Source of the DNA: Microglena sp. YARC
Taxonomy: Eukaryota; Chlorophyta; Chlorophyceae; Chlamydomonadales; Chlamydomonadaceae
Length of the DNA: 64,000 nucleotides
Direction of reading: 5' to 3'
Assembly: GCA_022414725.1 (NCBI GenBank)
Contig: CM039464.1
Location: 37,412,609-37,476,608, forward strand
Shown in pieces: positions 13,201 to 21,039 of the stretch. A program made the position numbers and the translations under genes. The notes beneath the pieces were generated by a model. It ran no database searches, was not told the DNA's origin, and saw only the letters and a program-made list of their open reading frames with translations. Numbering within the stretch: the stretch's first letter is position 1; each line of letters opens with the position of its first letter.

Positions 13201-13496
13201 CATACGAGCACAAGTTTAAGTTCATAGGTCGCCCATTGGCTATCTTGTTTCTAGCTGGTGGGCGGTTTCAAATGCATGTGAAGAAGGCTGCTAAGAGATT
13301 GGGCATATGGATGAAAGAAGGTGCCTCATCCGCTTTGGATGCACTAAGACCTCACCAAAACGGTCACACCAAGACTCACTCAAATCATGCATGTGAGCTT
13401 CATGGAAGGAAAAAGGATGTTGGTGCTACTTCCCATCCTCGGGTATTTTTGTCATTGCATGCCATTGAAGAAAATGGGGATGTGAAGGGTGTTTAA
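372..13496 (+). CDS. Multi-exon Pmp-repeat / GCC2-GCC3-like multi-pass membrane protein (3' part of gene)
   Basis: Ten exons are placed at 372-709, 1529-2433, 4756-5004, 5821-6038, 8170-8359, 8796-8940, 9091-9805, about 11522-11745, 12486-12624 and 13134-13496. All junctions keep phase with GT-AG borders except the start of exon 8, and exon 2 contains a frame shift. The protein order is: three Pmp-like motif pairs (FEGN with GGAI, FEGN with GGGL, FTQN with GGGAI), an extracellular linker, Cys-rich C-x2-C modules with GEYDP and GYSGILCSVCAEGYG of the GCC2/GCC3 kind, then about eight hydrophobic membrane segments and a basic tail ending at a TAA. I infer a surface protein with a large ectodomain and a channel- or receptor-like membrane part. 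Substrate and role are unknown. The 5' end lies outside the window. The gene may be damaged, or the sequence may carry indel errors. Confidence 0.75.
710..1528 (+). other. Intron 1 with a (TG)n tract and two poly-G runs
   Basis: This non-coding stretch carries a TG-repeat around 1007-1035, a G16 run at 1042-1057 and a G37 run at 1188-1224. Nothing else was recognised. Confidence 0.6.
1529..2433 (+). CDS. Exon 2 of the membrane-protein gene: second and third Pmp-like repeats, with an internal frame shift
   Basis: The acceptor is caatgcag ending at 1528 and the donor is gcat|gtaagt at 2433/2434. It encodes a second CMGS plus FEGNNAEYGGGLY repeat and a third repeat with FTQN and GGGGGAIY, among many N-x-S/T sites suggestive of an extracellular glycoprotein. 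After VSWLDF (around 2313-2322) the plausible protein continues one frame over, as EVNNTFQVYSATV and then GQATLTYMTLH. Only this shifted frame reaches the donor in phase 0, as exon 3 needs. Confidence 0.72.
2434..4755 (+). other. Intron 2 of the membrane-protein gene
   Basis: This is a 2.3-kb intron without a recognisable gene. A minus-strand open frame at 3072-3518 and a plus-strand one at 3186-3383 have no domain I know. Around 3540-3760 there are degenerate direct repeats built on gcgctcaggatgaatga-like units, possibly an old element. Confidence 0.5.
4756..5004 (+). CDS. Exon 3 of the membrane-protein gene: juxtamembrane linker and first Cys-rich module
   Basis: The acceptor is tccttcag ending at 4755 and the donor is caag|gtgggt at 5004/5005, phase 0 at both ends. 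It encodes AGKSMGTL, a proline-rich stretch, then LPCKLGEYDPVWDAGPRCVPC and CDVGYYRVDEDLTECK (overlapping at CVPCDVG). The spacing of Cys pairs and the G-Y-Y after the second pair resemble GCC2/GCC3 or ephrin-receptor-like modules. Confidence 0.75.
5005..5820 (+). other. Intron 3 of the membrane-protein gene
   Basis: Non-coding. It contains scattered copies of an aagtcaagtc-like motif (5280-5670) on both strands and nothing else that I recognise. Confidence 0.5.
5821..6038 (+). CDS. Exon 4 of the membrane-protein gene: Cys-rich module
   Basis: The acceptor cccttgcag ends at 5820. The donor is agcaa|gtaggt at 6038/6039; one base later an in-frame TAG would stop translation. It starts in phase 0 with VCPDDATCVKD, directly continuing the Cys pattern of exon 3, and ends in phase 2 after LLRDPS. 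The phase matches exon 5. Confidence 0.7.
6039..8169 (+). other. Intron 4, with an AT-rich tract and an unassigned open frame
   Basis: Bases 6170-6300 are very AT-rich. An open frame at 7309-7713 (+, up to 134 residues) includes EHGKVEFEALHIGL and VTFNCQKLVKELVG. It could be a fragment of an RNase H-like or host exon, but no catalytic pattern is secure, so I leave it unassigned. Confidence 0.4.
8170..8359 (+). CDS. Exon 5 of the membrane-protein gene: last Cys-rich module and first membrane helix
   Basis: The acceptor is cttttacag ending at 8169 and the donor is gcac|gtaagt at 8359/8360. It encodes ILCAPGYSGILCSVCAEGYG, a signature of the algal GCC2/GCC3-like proteins, then GGCEKCIESDWRIAL and a hydrophobic helix rich in L, F and P. 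The incoming phase is 2, completed by the first base, and the exon ends in phase 0. Confidence 0.75.
8796..8940 (+). CDS. Exon 6 of the membrane-protein gene: charged cytoplasmic linker
   Basis: The acceptor is tatgcag ending at 8795. The favoured donor is gctg|gtgagg at 8940/8941, phase 1, which joins exactly to an acceptor ttggcag at 9090. It encodes a soluble, charged loop with ERAQQIGVWKKDAQETREEG. Without this splice the frame runs into a TAA at 9024-9026, so the intron (8941-9090, 150 bp) is needed for the downstream membrane part to be made. Confidence 0.55.
9091..9805 (+). CDS. Exon 7 of the membrane-protein gene: three membrane segments
   Basis: It opens with ATLKVLLSYLQTL and encodes hydrophobic segments around RRVMMSILATTFPLMVYIVI, then SAIVVLFYYYPTWVQVFLEM, then LGIGGIILIGAAPIFMAWYL, and ends at EYGFLYEEYHHR before a donor acag|gtacgt at 9805/9806 (phase 2). 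The long second loop with NFEDNEEENELARV is acidic. This is the best-preserved part of the gene. Confidence 0.78.
9806..11521 (+). other. Intron 7 region, enlarged by a LINE fragment and a poly-C run
   Basis: About 0.5 kb of this intron is a LINE 3' end (10469-10964), followed by a C24 run at 11142-11165. The 3' border of the intron is uncertain. No other gene was seen. Confidence 0.5.
10469..10964 (+). mobile_element. 5'-truncated LINE (non-LTR retrotransposon) fragment, copy A
   Basis: It encodes the last 70 or so residues of the LINE protein, from IRLRYQKLFTDIYRH to the stop at 10684-10686, followed by the shared 3' UTR and a (TAATG)n-type tail. It is nearly identical to copies B and C, but begins only at their position IRLRY. 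Truncation at the 5' end plus a short-repeat tail is the hallmark of target-primed reverse transcription. It sits in intron 7, in the same direction as the host gene. Confidence 0.8.
11522..11745 (+). CDS. Exon 8 of the membrane-protein gene: membrane segments; 5' border unresolved
   Basis: The coding part reads YAWEAFIMLRKLIFAASLMF, then a second hydrophobic stretch ILTALAIASLGFAAHVI and a third VLSQVSILISLLI. It ends at a good donor atcag|gtatga (11745/11746, phase 2). By sense of sequence it should follow exon 7 directly, but no AG lies close before 11522; the nearest, at 11491-11492, gives the wrong phase. The start given is approximate. Confidence 0.6.
11890..12480 (+). repeat. About 48-bp minisatellite in intron 8 resembling the exon 9 splice acceptor
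   Basis: Roughly ten diverged units share a core of ttgca(a/t)gtagtcagtacc, atgtcca and a gacacac end. The last unit grades into the real acceptor and first bases of exon 9 (ttgcatgcag, tggatacc, ttgtcac). Each unit therefore contains a TAG or CAG preceded by T/C-rich sequence, i.e. a potential decoy acceptor. Confidence 0.65.
12486..12624 (+). CDS. Exon 9 of the membrane-protein gene: last membrane helix
   Basis: The acceptor is ttgcatgcag ending at 12485 and the donor is aatg|gtgagt at 12624/12625. It encodes GYLVTADYVPSGYDILK, then a long helix TITITTIAIILIGMV and LWCDGMLLM. The incoming phase of 2 agrees with exon 8, and it leaves in phase 0. The acceptor lies at the end of a minisatellite whose units resemble it. 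Confidence 0.72.
13134..13496 (+). CDS. Exon 10, terminal exon of the membrane-protein gene
   Basis: The acceptor is actacgtag ending at 13133, and the exon enters in phase 0. It encodes VGLNPEEAMDLQWKHIL and a Lys/Arg/His-rich cytoplasmic tail with HVKKAAKRLGIWMKEG, ending at TAA 13494-13496. No further domain is recognised in the tail. Confidence 0.7.
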   Translation, partial: VGLNPEEAMDLQWKHILKIMLPAYEHKFKFIGRPLAILFLAGGRFQMHVKKAAKRLGIWMKEGASSALDALRPHQNGHTKTHSNHACELHGRKKDVGATSHPRVFLSLHAIEENGDVKGV

Positions 13497-13584
13497 ACAT
13501 CCCCTTCTCTGCCCTTCATTTGCACATCCACTAGCCATGTCCTTGTTGTGTGTTTGTATGTGTATAGGGATAATGCATCCTCTT

Positions 13585-13590
13585 AATAAA
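13585..13590 (+). promoter_or_regulatory. Candidate poly(A) signal of the membrane-protein gene
   Basis: AATAAA lies 89 bases after the stop codon of the membrane-protein gene. The position is right for a cleavage signal. Many green algae use TGTAA instead, so this is a candidate only. Confidence 0.45.
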
Positions 13591-13724
13591 TCGTTATAAT
13601 AAGGAGGAGCCCAAGCCTCTATTTCCTAGTCATGCCGATCGATTTTTTCTGAGAAAGGGCTGTTATCGCATGTATCATAGCGATATTTAAAGTTACTTTT
13701 GGGGTCATTCTAGCACCTCATCTA

Positions 13725-13751
13725 GGGGGGGGGGGGGGGGGGGGGGGGGGG
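13725..13751 (+). repeat. G27 homopolymer run
   Basis: An uninterrupted G run, followed by a (GGGTT/AACCC)-rich low-complexity stretch at 13878-14105 that includes a C18 run at 14053-14070. Confidence 0.85.
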
Positions 13752-14191
13752 CCCTCATTTTATTTTTTGCTAACTTTTTACTCGGACCTCCAATTGACAT
13801 TATAAGACCACCAATAAGTAGGCCTTGGTAAGGGTAGTATATTGGCACCACTTTGGACCTCGTGCAATAAGTGTTTACCCCCACCCACCCACCCAACCCA
13901 ACCCAACCCAAACCCCTGCCATGCCAAGAATATGAATGGGTGAATGGCTGGGTATGGGTTGATTATGTGGGTGGGTGAATGGATAGGTACTATGAGTGAG
14001 TATGGGTGGGTGAGTGGGTATGAGGGTGTGGGTGGGGAGGTAAATCCCGAGTCCCCCCCCCCCCCCCCCCAACCAACCAACCCCAACCCACCCAACCACC
14101 CAAGGTACTTAGGCAACCCAGAGGGGGTGCATAACTTATTTTTGACTATCACGCAATCTCTAAGTGGGAATTCCGAGGATGCCATTATTTG

Positions 14192-14209
14192 TAGGGGTCG
14201 GCAAATCAT
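14192..14209 (+). repeat. Left terminal inverted repeat of the hAT element
   Basis: It begins TAGGGGTCGGCAAATCAT. The first 11 bases match the complement of the right end exactly and the rest is imperfect. It is preceded by the ATTATTTG duplication. Confidence 0.85.
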
Positions 14210-14522
14210 ATTATTTTTTATTTTGACCAATATGATATCATATGATATCATACTTTTATATGATATCATATGATTTTTACAACAAAAGTTGGCAGAAAAA
14301 ATCATTAGTTTTAGGGGACATAGAGGGGACATATCTAAGTCTACCAGTAGCTTTTATTCTTCATGTACGCCATCCAGGAAGTCACAATAATATGGTGGTG
14401 TACAGGTGAAGCGCATAATTCCTGATTACGCCTTGCTGCTGACTGAGAGGCACTCCATATGCTGGCTGGACCTTGGACCTTGTGTTCTTTGCAGGTGAGG
14501 GAGTACCCTCCTCGAACTCATC

Positions 14523-14822
14523 CTAGGCGGCCCTCTTCTTTGATGGAGACATGAACTCCTCCACCACCTTTTTAGCTGCTTTCTCCCTCAGCTTAGGGAA
14601 GGCTAACAAGTGTTGTCCGTAAGTTCCGTGCGGATTCTTCACGGAGTACTCCTCGAAGCACTCCTTGCAGGAGAACATGCAGGCGCCCTTGCTTGCGTGT
14701 TTGTCGCTGATGGCCGGAGTGAACAGCCCAAGATAACGGTGCTTCCCCGTACTCAACTGCAACCGAAGCTCCTCCGGATCCCATTCCGCGTTTTGATGCG
14801 TTTGAGTACCGCCACTGTTCAT
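14523..14822 (-). CDS. Small BED-like zinc-finger protein inside the hAT element
   Basis: This 99-residue frame starts at an ATG and ends 330 bp from the left TIR. Residues around 50-70 contain C-x2-C (SCKEC), then NPHGTYGQHLLAF giving H-x5-H, the ligand pattern of BED-type fingers found at the N-terminus of hAT transposases. The C-terminus SPSKKRAA is basic and could be a nuclear signal. The protein stops well before any transposase core could begin. It is either the last exon of a longer minus-strand gene or a stand-alone DNA-binding remnant. I favour transposon origin; the exact role is not known. Confidence 0.5.
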   Translation of the reverse strand: MNSGGTQTHQNAEWDPEELRLQLSTGKHRYLGLFTPAISDKHASKGACMFSCKECFEEYSVKNPHGTYGQHLLAFPKLREKAAKKVVEEFMSPSKKRAA

Positions 14823-15266
14823 AGGATTTTTAATGGCACGCGCCCCTTAAGTGGAGGCATGTATGGTTTAATCGTCGAGTCGATAATCGAAAAGGGCAGG
14901 ATGATAAACGTGCAGTAAAGAAGCAGGGGCGCGAAGCGAATGACGGAATTAAAGCCTGCTGTACAGGCATGTGCGCTGTCACGTGTGCCAGTACATCGAG
15001 CGCATCATATGATGCCTGCGACCGACCGCGAGAAAATCATATGATTCAGACGGTTGACTCAGATACCTTTACAGTTGCTTTTCATATTTCCAATACATAT
15101 AATTTACCCTTAAAGGTTGAGGAAATAAGCACGTGCAGGCTTCATCATTGTCAGTACTTATATTTGCAAAAGTAGGGGGCCTGCTTGCTGGACATTGAGA
15201 TACTGCCCGAGAGGTCCAGCGATCTTTCAGATGGGGCCCCCATTGGTACAAGTGCGAGAAGACATA

Positions 15267-17110
15267 TTTAAGGTGTATGCTGGGCCTTGTAAAGTTTTAG
15301 CTTTGTGTGCGATATTTCCCTTAATTAGGGGGTATATCACAACACTGGCTGGCTTTACTGGTCTTATCAGCTTTTACCATTAAATAAAGTCAACTGCACT
15401 ATCTAGCTTGTAAGTCCATACTGTTCAGGTCTGTCTTTGTGCTACTACCATATGCAAGAGTCACTGCAATTTCACACACACGTGCTCTCAGGATAATAAA
15501 AATCAGTCCCACATGTAAAGAAAAGGAGTGTAAAGGGGGACTGGGGGAAAGGTGTAGGAGTAAGGAGCATGTACAGGACAGCAGGCTTGGCTAAGTGACG
15601 GGGTATCAAGGGAAAGAAGGAAAGGAAAAGCTATGCTCAAAGGCTGGAGGCAAAGTTCAACTTGACCGAGATGACTAGGATCACATATGCCTTAATGGCA
15701 TCTGATATCCACCTACCTTGAGTTCTAAGTCTCTAGAAGTGCCCCATAAGCCCAAGCTGCTACTACACCTTCCCGTCTGAGGCTGTGCAAGGCAAACCTA
15801 GCTGGATCTATGTCCAGTTGGGGTAAGAGTGTGCAATAGCAGTGAGAAAAGACTTCAGTCAACAGGACAAAGCCTGACCTGAAAGAAGGGGGGACTACAC
15901 TGACAAAAGTAGAGCAATAAGCTCACTCCTCCTAAGGAGGTCAAAGAAACCCATCACTAGCCAAGCTGCAGCTCTAGTAAACACGTCCTCCATGTGGGGC
16001 AGCAGGGTTTTCAGCTTCCTCATGGTCTCCAGACACTTAAACATGAGGGACTTACAACACTGCCATCTTTGCCAGATGCAACTCCCTTAGGCCCTGGAAC
16101 ACCCTAAAGGCCTTAGAGATCTGTCCCGCAACACTGGAAACCAGAGTGCTAAGGGTCCAGTCCGTAGGGCCTGTGCCATTCAGCTAGTGCTGACATGGTT
16201 GTAATGGTGGTAGGTTAGTTATGACCTGCTGCCCAACCCATGACCAGCTTTAACTAGCATCAAAGGCACTTGTTCCTTGGGGCCAGGAGGGAGTGCATTC
16301 TGCTCAGTAAGCAAGTAACTTCAGCCATGCACTTGGTGTCGCTTAAGATCACTTGCATAAGTGTCTTGTGAGCTTCCACAGCATACAGCCAAGGTAGAGC
16401 CCTCCAACATCCCTAACCCCCTGGCCTTTGTTGGCCTTGGAAGCTAGTGATGTGGACAGATACTCTTATAGTGTGCAGGCTGAGCACTTGAATGTACCAC
16501 AGGACATGGCATTCCGGCCCAAGCTGATGCACTGGGGGTGGCTGTGCTGGCTTTAGCTGGTGCACCGGAGCATCCTTCCCTTGGTGCCTTGGTAGATGGT
16601 ACATCCTATGGGGGGTGGGAGGAAGATATGAAAGGGGTAAGCTTCTGGGCAGGTCTGATCACAAGCAAAGTGTGTCAGTGGGTGAGGCCACCCAAGCATA
16701 TAGGAGATCCACAGTTTTTCCTAATGCCGATAATGGGATGTTATCATCCCTGATGCGTGTTATCCTGGAACCCCCCTTATACACAGCTGAGACAGCTTGG
16801 ACCTTCTCCATGTAGCACAAAGCTGACGTTCCTGCCGGTCAATGTGCCCAGTGCTGCAAGCAAATCATGCAAGCTTCGAGTTCCAGGACACCTATTGTGC
16901 ACATGTACCCCTACCGACTCATGCCACTCCAGCTCCAGAGCCTTGTCCCAGACTCCAGGTCACTTAGTGTGCCCTTGTTAGAATTATTTAAAGTGTAGGC
17001 TGGACTTAGTAACGTTTTAGCTCTTGTATGTGATATTTCCCTGAATTAGGGGGTATATCACACCATTGGCTGGCCGTACTGGTCATATCAGCTATGTTAC
17101 CATTTAAATA
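15267..17110 (+). repeat. Pair of about 115-bp direct repeats inside the hAT element
   Basis: 15267-15385 and 16986-17110 share the series gttttagct, gatatttccct, aattagggggtatatcaca, tggctggc and accatttaaata-like endings at roughly 80 percent identity. They flank 1.6 kb without a recognisable gene (15386-16985). They may be an internal duplication or the ends of an unknown inserted element. Confidence 0.6.
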
Positions 17111-17284
17111 TCTATGGGATTTAAGCCTGTGCCTTGTAAGTGGTATGGTAGGTGGTGACAGGGTATAGGGCATCAAACAAGAGTTGGATAGTGCAGGTAT
17201 CCCCAAGGGTGTGACCTTTGGGGAAGGGCTATCCATCTACCTATTTTTTACCTGTCACAGGGTTGTTTCAGGGGTGGTGAGTGA

Positions 17285-17560
17285 TCAAGGTAACTTGCTC
17301 ATACAACCATTTATCCCAGTGAAGGAAGTGTCTACTAGAAACCTAGGACAAGGGACACCTAATTCATCTGCCAAGTATTGCCATCTCTCTATATTCAGCT
17401 TGGTTCCAGTTGAGTTGAACCACTTTTCCCTGTCTTCCAAGTCATGGGGTTGGAACATCTCAACCATCACTCTCCCACAAAGGGTTGTGATTTGAATGCA
17501 GCTATGAATGTGAGTGGGTACTGTAGGAAGACAAATTCTAGCAAAAGCTGAACGACGCAA
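17285..17560 (-). CDS. Possible coding exon of the hAT element's minus-strand gene
   Basis: The frame encodes DLEDREKWFNSTGTKLNIER and WQYLADELGVPCPRFL, a stretch with normal protein composition in an otherwise non-coding region. It lies on the same strand as the zinc-finger frame. No domain was recognised and the exon borders are unknown. Confidence 0.25.
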   Translation of the reverse strand: MRRSAFARICLPTVPTHIHSCIQITTLCGRVMVEMFQPHDLEDREKWFNSTGTKLNIERWQYLADELGVPCPRFLVDTSFTGINGCMSKLP

Positions 17561-18168
17561 ACTTCAAGGCGAACAGGGCTGCTGTGCAAAGGCACTGAGC
17601 AGAAAAGGAAGGCAAAGAAGGAGATCGCGATGGTCGACTACGATTCGCGGAGCAGAGGGGGAGAGGGAAGGAACTCAATACTCTCACCTTTCTTCTCGAT
17701 CTGGCTGGGAGGGAATCTAGCGGCATAGGCATAGGCGCTAGAGGATTGGAGGTCTTGGGGGCATCAGGAGCTATAGGATAGGTCGATGAATGCAACTCCC
17801 GTTGCCCGCTCATCTTGCGATGGGTTGGGATTACGGTGTAGCTTTTCAGAGCGAGCCTTGATCGGAGGCCCGTGCGCCATCTTCGATCGTTTTGCGGGAA
17901 CTGCGGGATGGAATCTCAACGCAACTCGAAAAATTTGAAAGATCAAGGCATTGGCAGCTTGGGGCACCAAGATTTTAGTGCCCCCAGTGACTGTGCACTT
18001 GATTATATACCGGGCAGGACAGTACTGCTGGGAAAACACTGGCGGTGGTTACTCCTGGTTTTGCCCGGGGGGTTACGGGTATTTGAAATATGAAGGCGTC
18101 CTGCGGAATCTTACGTCGCGCGTCTGAATACTCCATTTCTCCCACAACTGTGTGGGAAATGCGGCATA

Positions 18169-18186
18169 TCATGTCGCCGACCCCTA
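18169..18186 (-). repeat. Right terminal inverted repeat of the hAT element
   Basis: It ends GTCGCCGACCCCTA on the plus strand, complementary to the left end, and is followed directly by ATTATTTG. Confidence 0.85.
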
Positions 18187-18526
18187 ATTATTTGCGCCAT
18201 CCGGTCAACCCCTAAAATCCATATCTAAGTTTTTCAAAAGGGGGTTATTTCTATTAAAAAAGGGGGGGGAGGGGTCAGCCCTCCCCAATTTTTTTAGGCA
18301 TGGTGTGAGCCAAGTGTGAGCTATCTTTTTTTTCTCCTCAGTTGAATGTGTATTTTTGTTACTTATTACTTGGCCAACAAACATAGATGAGTAATGGTAC
18401 CAAGAGGAAGGGCTGAAATGAAAGCTAATGCAACTTAGCAATGGCTTACATGAGGTCGAGGCATGGTTGTTAAACACATATGTGTTTGAGTGACAACTAA
18501 CAAGACCCAAAATCACGCAGTGTCAA

Positions 18527-18529
<3 letters not shown>

Positions 18530-18561
<32 letters not shown>
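18530..18561 (+). repeat. G32 homopolymer run
   Basis: An uninterrupted run of 32 G. Further runs follow at 18985-19003 (G19, after a GT tract), 19790-19802 (G13) and 20155-20176 (G22, after a GT tract). Confidence 0.85.
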
Positions 18562-18562
<1 letters not shown>

Positions 18563-20140
18563 TGCTTTCACACACATTTTGAAAGATTTGTGCGAGAATC
18601 ATGCATATCCCAGCCCCGAAGTGTGTGTTAGTTCACATCCGAATAATCCCCTAGAGTGTACTAAACATAATAAAATGGTTGTCTATGTGAGTGTATAATC
18701 AGCCAATGCATTCATGCTCGCATTCTTGTGATTTTTATATATATACAATAATGCCCGAATAATGCCTTGAAATTTAGGTAGCAGCCAAATAGACTAAAAG
18801 TTTGATGTGTTGGATACCGGTATTATATCACTATAAATTATGCCTTATATTAATGCTTACAAAAATACTCATCTCCTGATTGATTTTTTATTCTGCGAAT
18901 GGGGCTAAAATAGTAGATGCGATGTATTGAGACATTTGTAGGTCATTTAGAGCACCTCATTTTGTGGGGTGGGTGTGTGTGTGTGGGGGGGGGGGGGGGG
19001 GGGCTTCCACAGGTTTTTTATATGGCTCCATGGTCCGTTTCAAGACTTAGTAAGTCGTTAGACATTATTTTATCTGAGTTACAGCCGAGAGGACAAGAGA
19101 AGAGAACAAGTTTGGAGAAAGGTTACGACTGCATCAGTCCAGGGGATAACCCTATGTTAAACCCAGAGCAAGTAACAAGGCATGAGCTAGGCTAATAAAT
19201 GAAACTTGCCTCCATTGCCGTCCCATGCATGGATGCCCAACCTAGAGTGGCTGGACAGGTGCATCAATCTTAAGACCGGATATACATTAGTTAAAATAAA
19301 AGGAGAGGTTCTAATTGTACTCGGATCAGTTAAATAGATAGAAGTCTAGATTAGGGGTAAGTTTTATCCTAGAACCCGGGTGTAATTCAGAGGTACACAA
19401 TATACTATAATCCAGGTATGTTTCGGGGAAAGGTATCGTACAATGGGATAAGGGGGTTAGTATAATGGTGTACGGGCGAATTCCAAATGAAGGGTATCGT
19501 ACTTTGGTATTGGGGTATAGTAAACTGCCTTTGGGGGATTGCAGAACGTTTGGAGCGACATTCCTAAATAAGTACGAGGGGGTAGTACTTTTTCAATTTA
19601 CGATATGTGCAACAAAATATAATAGCTAGTAGAATCCGGTTGATGCCTTCTTGCTTGATTGATGCTCTAGAAAATTCGAATCTTCGGAAATTGACGAACT
19701 GACTAGAGCTAGCGTTGCCGATAAATCTCACAGATCAGAAGCCAAAATAACTCAACGAACTACATAACCATAACTTGTAACTAGGGGGAGGGGGGGGGGG
19801 GGAGTTATGGTTATCGCGAAAATGGCCTAAAAACACCTAGCCTATTTCTATAGATGTAATCTGCTGTTAGTACAAGGGACAACTGTAATGTTAGTACTAA
19901 TAGTAAGTACTAACAGTGGACACAAGTGTCCCGGAGCTACGGGCCAGTGCCTTACTGGTCCGGAGCTAGGGTGCTGTCCGGCGGAAGTCACTGACGTCCC
20001 GGAGCGGAGTAATGTCCCGGGAAGAGGAGCGGAGCTAGCTATGTTACTCGGGTCGTCTCATCACTCAGCGTATCTCACTCAGCATTGCTGATTTGTTGGG
20101 GGCTTAGGCAACCTTTTATGTGGCCTTAAAAGGTGCATGT

Positions 20141-20154
<14 letters not shown>
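18562..20154. other. Intergenic stretch without a recognisable gene
   Basis: Apart from the G runs at 18985 and 19790, I see no domain-bearing frame, no transposon ends and no RNA gene here. Confidence 0.4.
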
Positions 20155-20171
<17 letters not shown>

Positions 20172-20219
20172 GGGGGTCTGCAGGGGGGCGGAAAAGGGTG
20201 CCAAAGACCTGCCAAAGAC

Positions 20220-20770
20220 CGCCTAAATTTGCAATGCAGATCATCTCATTCAGCTTGTCTCATCCCTTAGCCCAGAAAATTAGCGTATCTCACTCATCTC
20301 ATCTCTCTCAGTTCACCTCCTCACTTAGCGCATCCTTCTTAGCTCAGCTCATTACTCAGCCCAGCTCGCTCAGCTCATCCCATTCAGCTTATCTTCTCGC
20401 TTAGCTCATCTCGCTCAGCTCAGCTCATCTCGCTCAGCTCATCCCATTAAGCTTATCTCCTCACTTATCGCATCTCGCTCAGCTCAGCTCATCAATCAGT
20501 GCATCTCACTCATTTCATGTGACCTAGCTCATCTCATCACTTTGCGCATCTCATCACATAGTGCATTTCACTCAACTCATCTCATCTTATCGCATGATCT
20601 CACTCAGCTCATCTCATCACTCATTGCATCTCCTCACATGGTGCATCTTACTCAACATGTTTCAACGCTTAGCGCATCATCTCACTCAGCTCATCTCATC
20701 ACTTAGCTCATATCTTCACTCAGCACATTGATCACTCACAGCATCTCACTCAGCTCATCTGGTCCCTCAT
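20220..20770 (+). repeat. Degenerate ctcagctcatctc-type tandem repeat
   Basis: Short units (ctcactcagc, tcatctcatcac, ttagcgcatc) alternate for about 550 bases. The stretch is strongly pyrimidine-rich in its core words and ends immediately before the exon-like segment at 20779. Confidence 0.7.
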
Positions 20771-20778
20771 TTATGTAG

Positions 20779-20869
20779 GGAGATTTCCAAGTGAAGGACG
20801 TGGTCTACACTAAGTGGGATACTGGGGCTACTGATGCCTCCGAGAGGTTGCAGTCCCATCTACTGAAAG
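20779..20869 (+). CDS. Isolated exon-like segment of an unknown gene
   Basis: Between an acceptor ttatgtag (ending 20778) and a donor gaaag|gtagga (20869/20870) lies an open 91-base frame encoding GDFQVKDVVYTKWDTGATDA and SERLQSHLLK. Composition and borders look like a real internal exon (phase 0 in, phase 1 out). I do not recognise the family, and the partner exons are not found; the next kilobase is minisatellite. Confidence 0.35.
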
Positions 20870-21039
20870 GTAGGATACATCTTACGCTCTTGCCTGCCCA
20901 TGGGCATCAATATAATTTCATTATTTTGATACTGAGTTCCATGAGTCAACCAGACTGTACGGGGTTAGTCATGCATGTATTGTCATGCATGGGAATGCTC
21001 TTAAGAGATAGCTCACCCCATGCTCAGATAGCCTGCTTT

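Larger units (their letters stand above)
14192..18186. mobile_element. hAT-type DNA transposon, 4.0 kb, complete ends
   Basis: The ends are perfect 11-bp inverted repeats (TAGGGGTCGGC at 14192, its complement ending at 18186). They are flanked by an exact 8-bp duplication ATTATTTG at 14184-14191 and 18187-18194. An 8-bp duplication and short TIRs starting TA(G) are typical of hAT elements. The left subterminal region has repeated palindromic atcatatgat motifs, also found in the MITE at 40466. Inside are minus-strand coding pieces, one with a BED-like zinc finger. No hAT catalytic or dimerisation domain was recognised, so it is probably non-autonomous or decayed. Confidence 0.85.
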
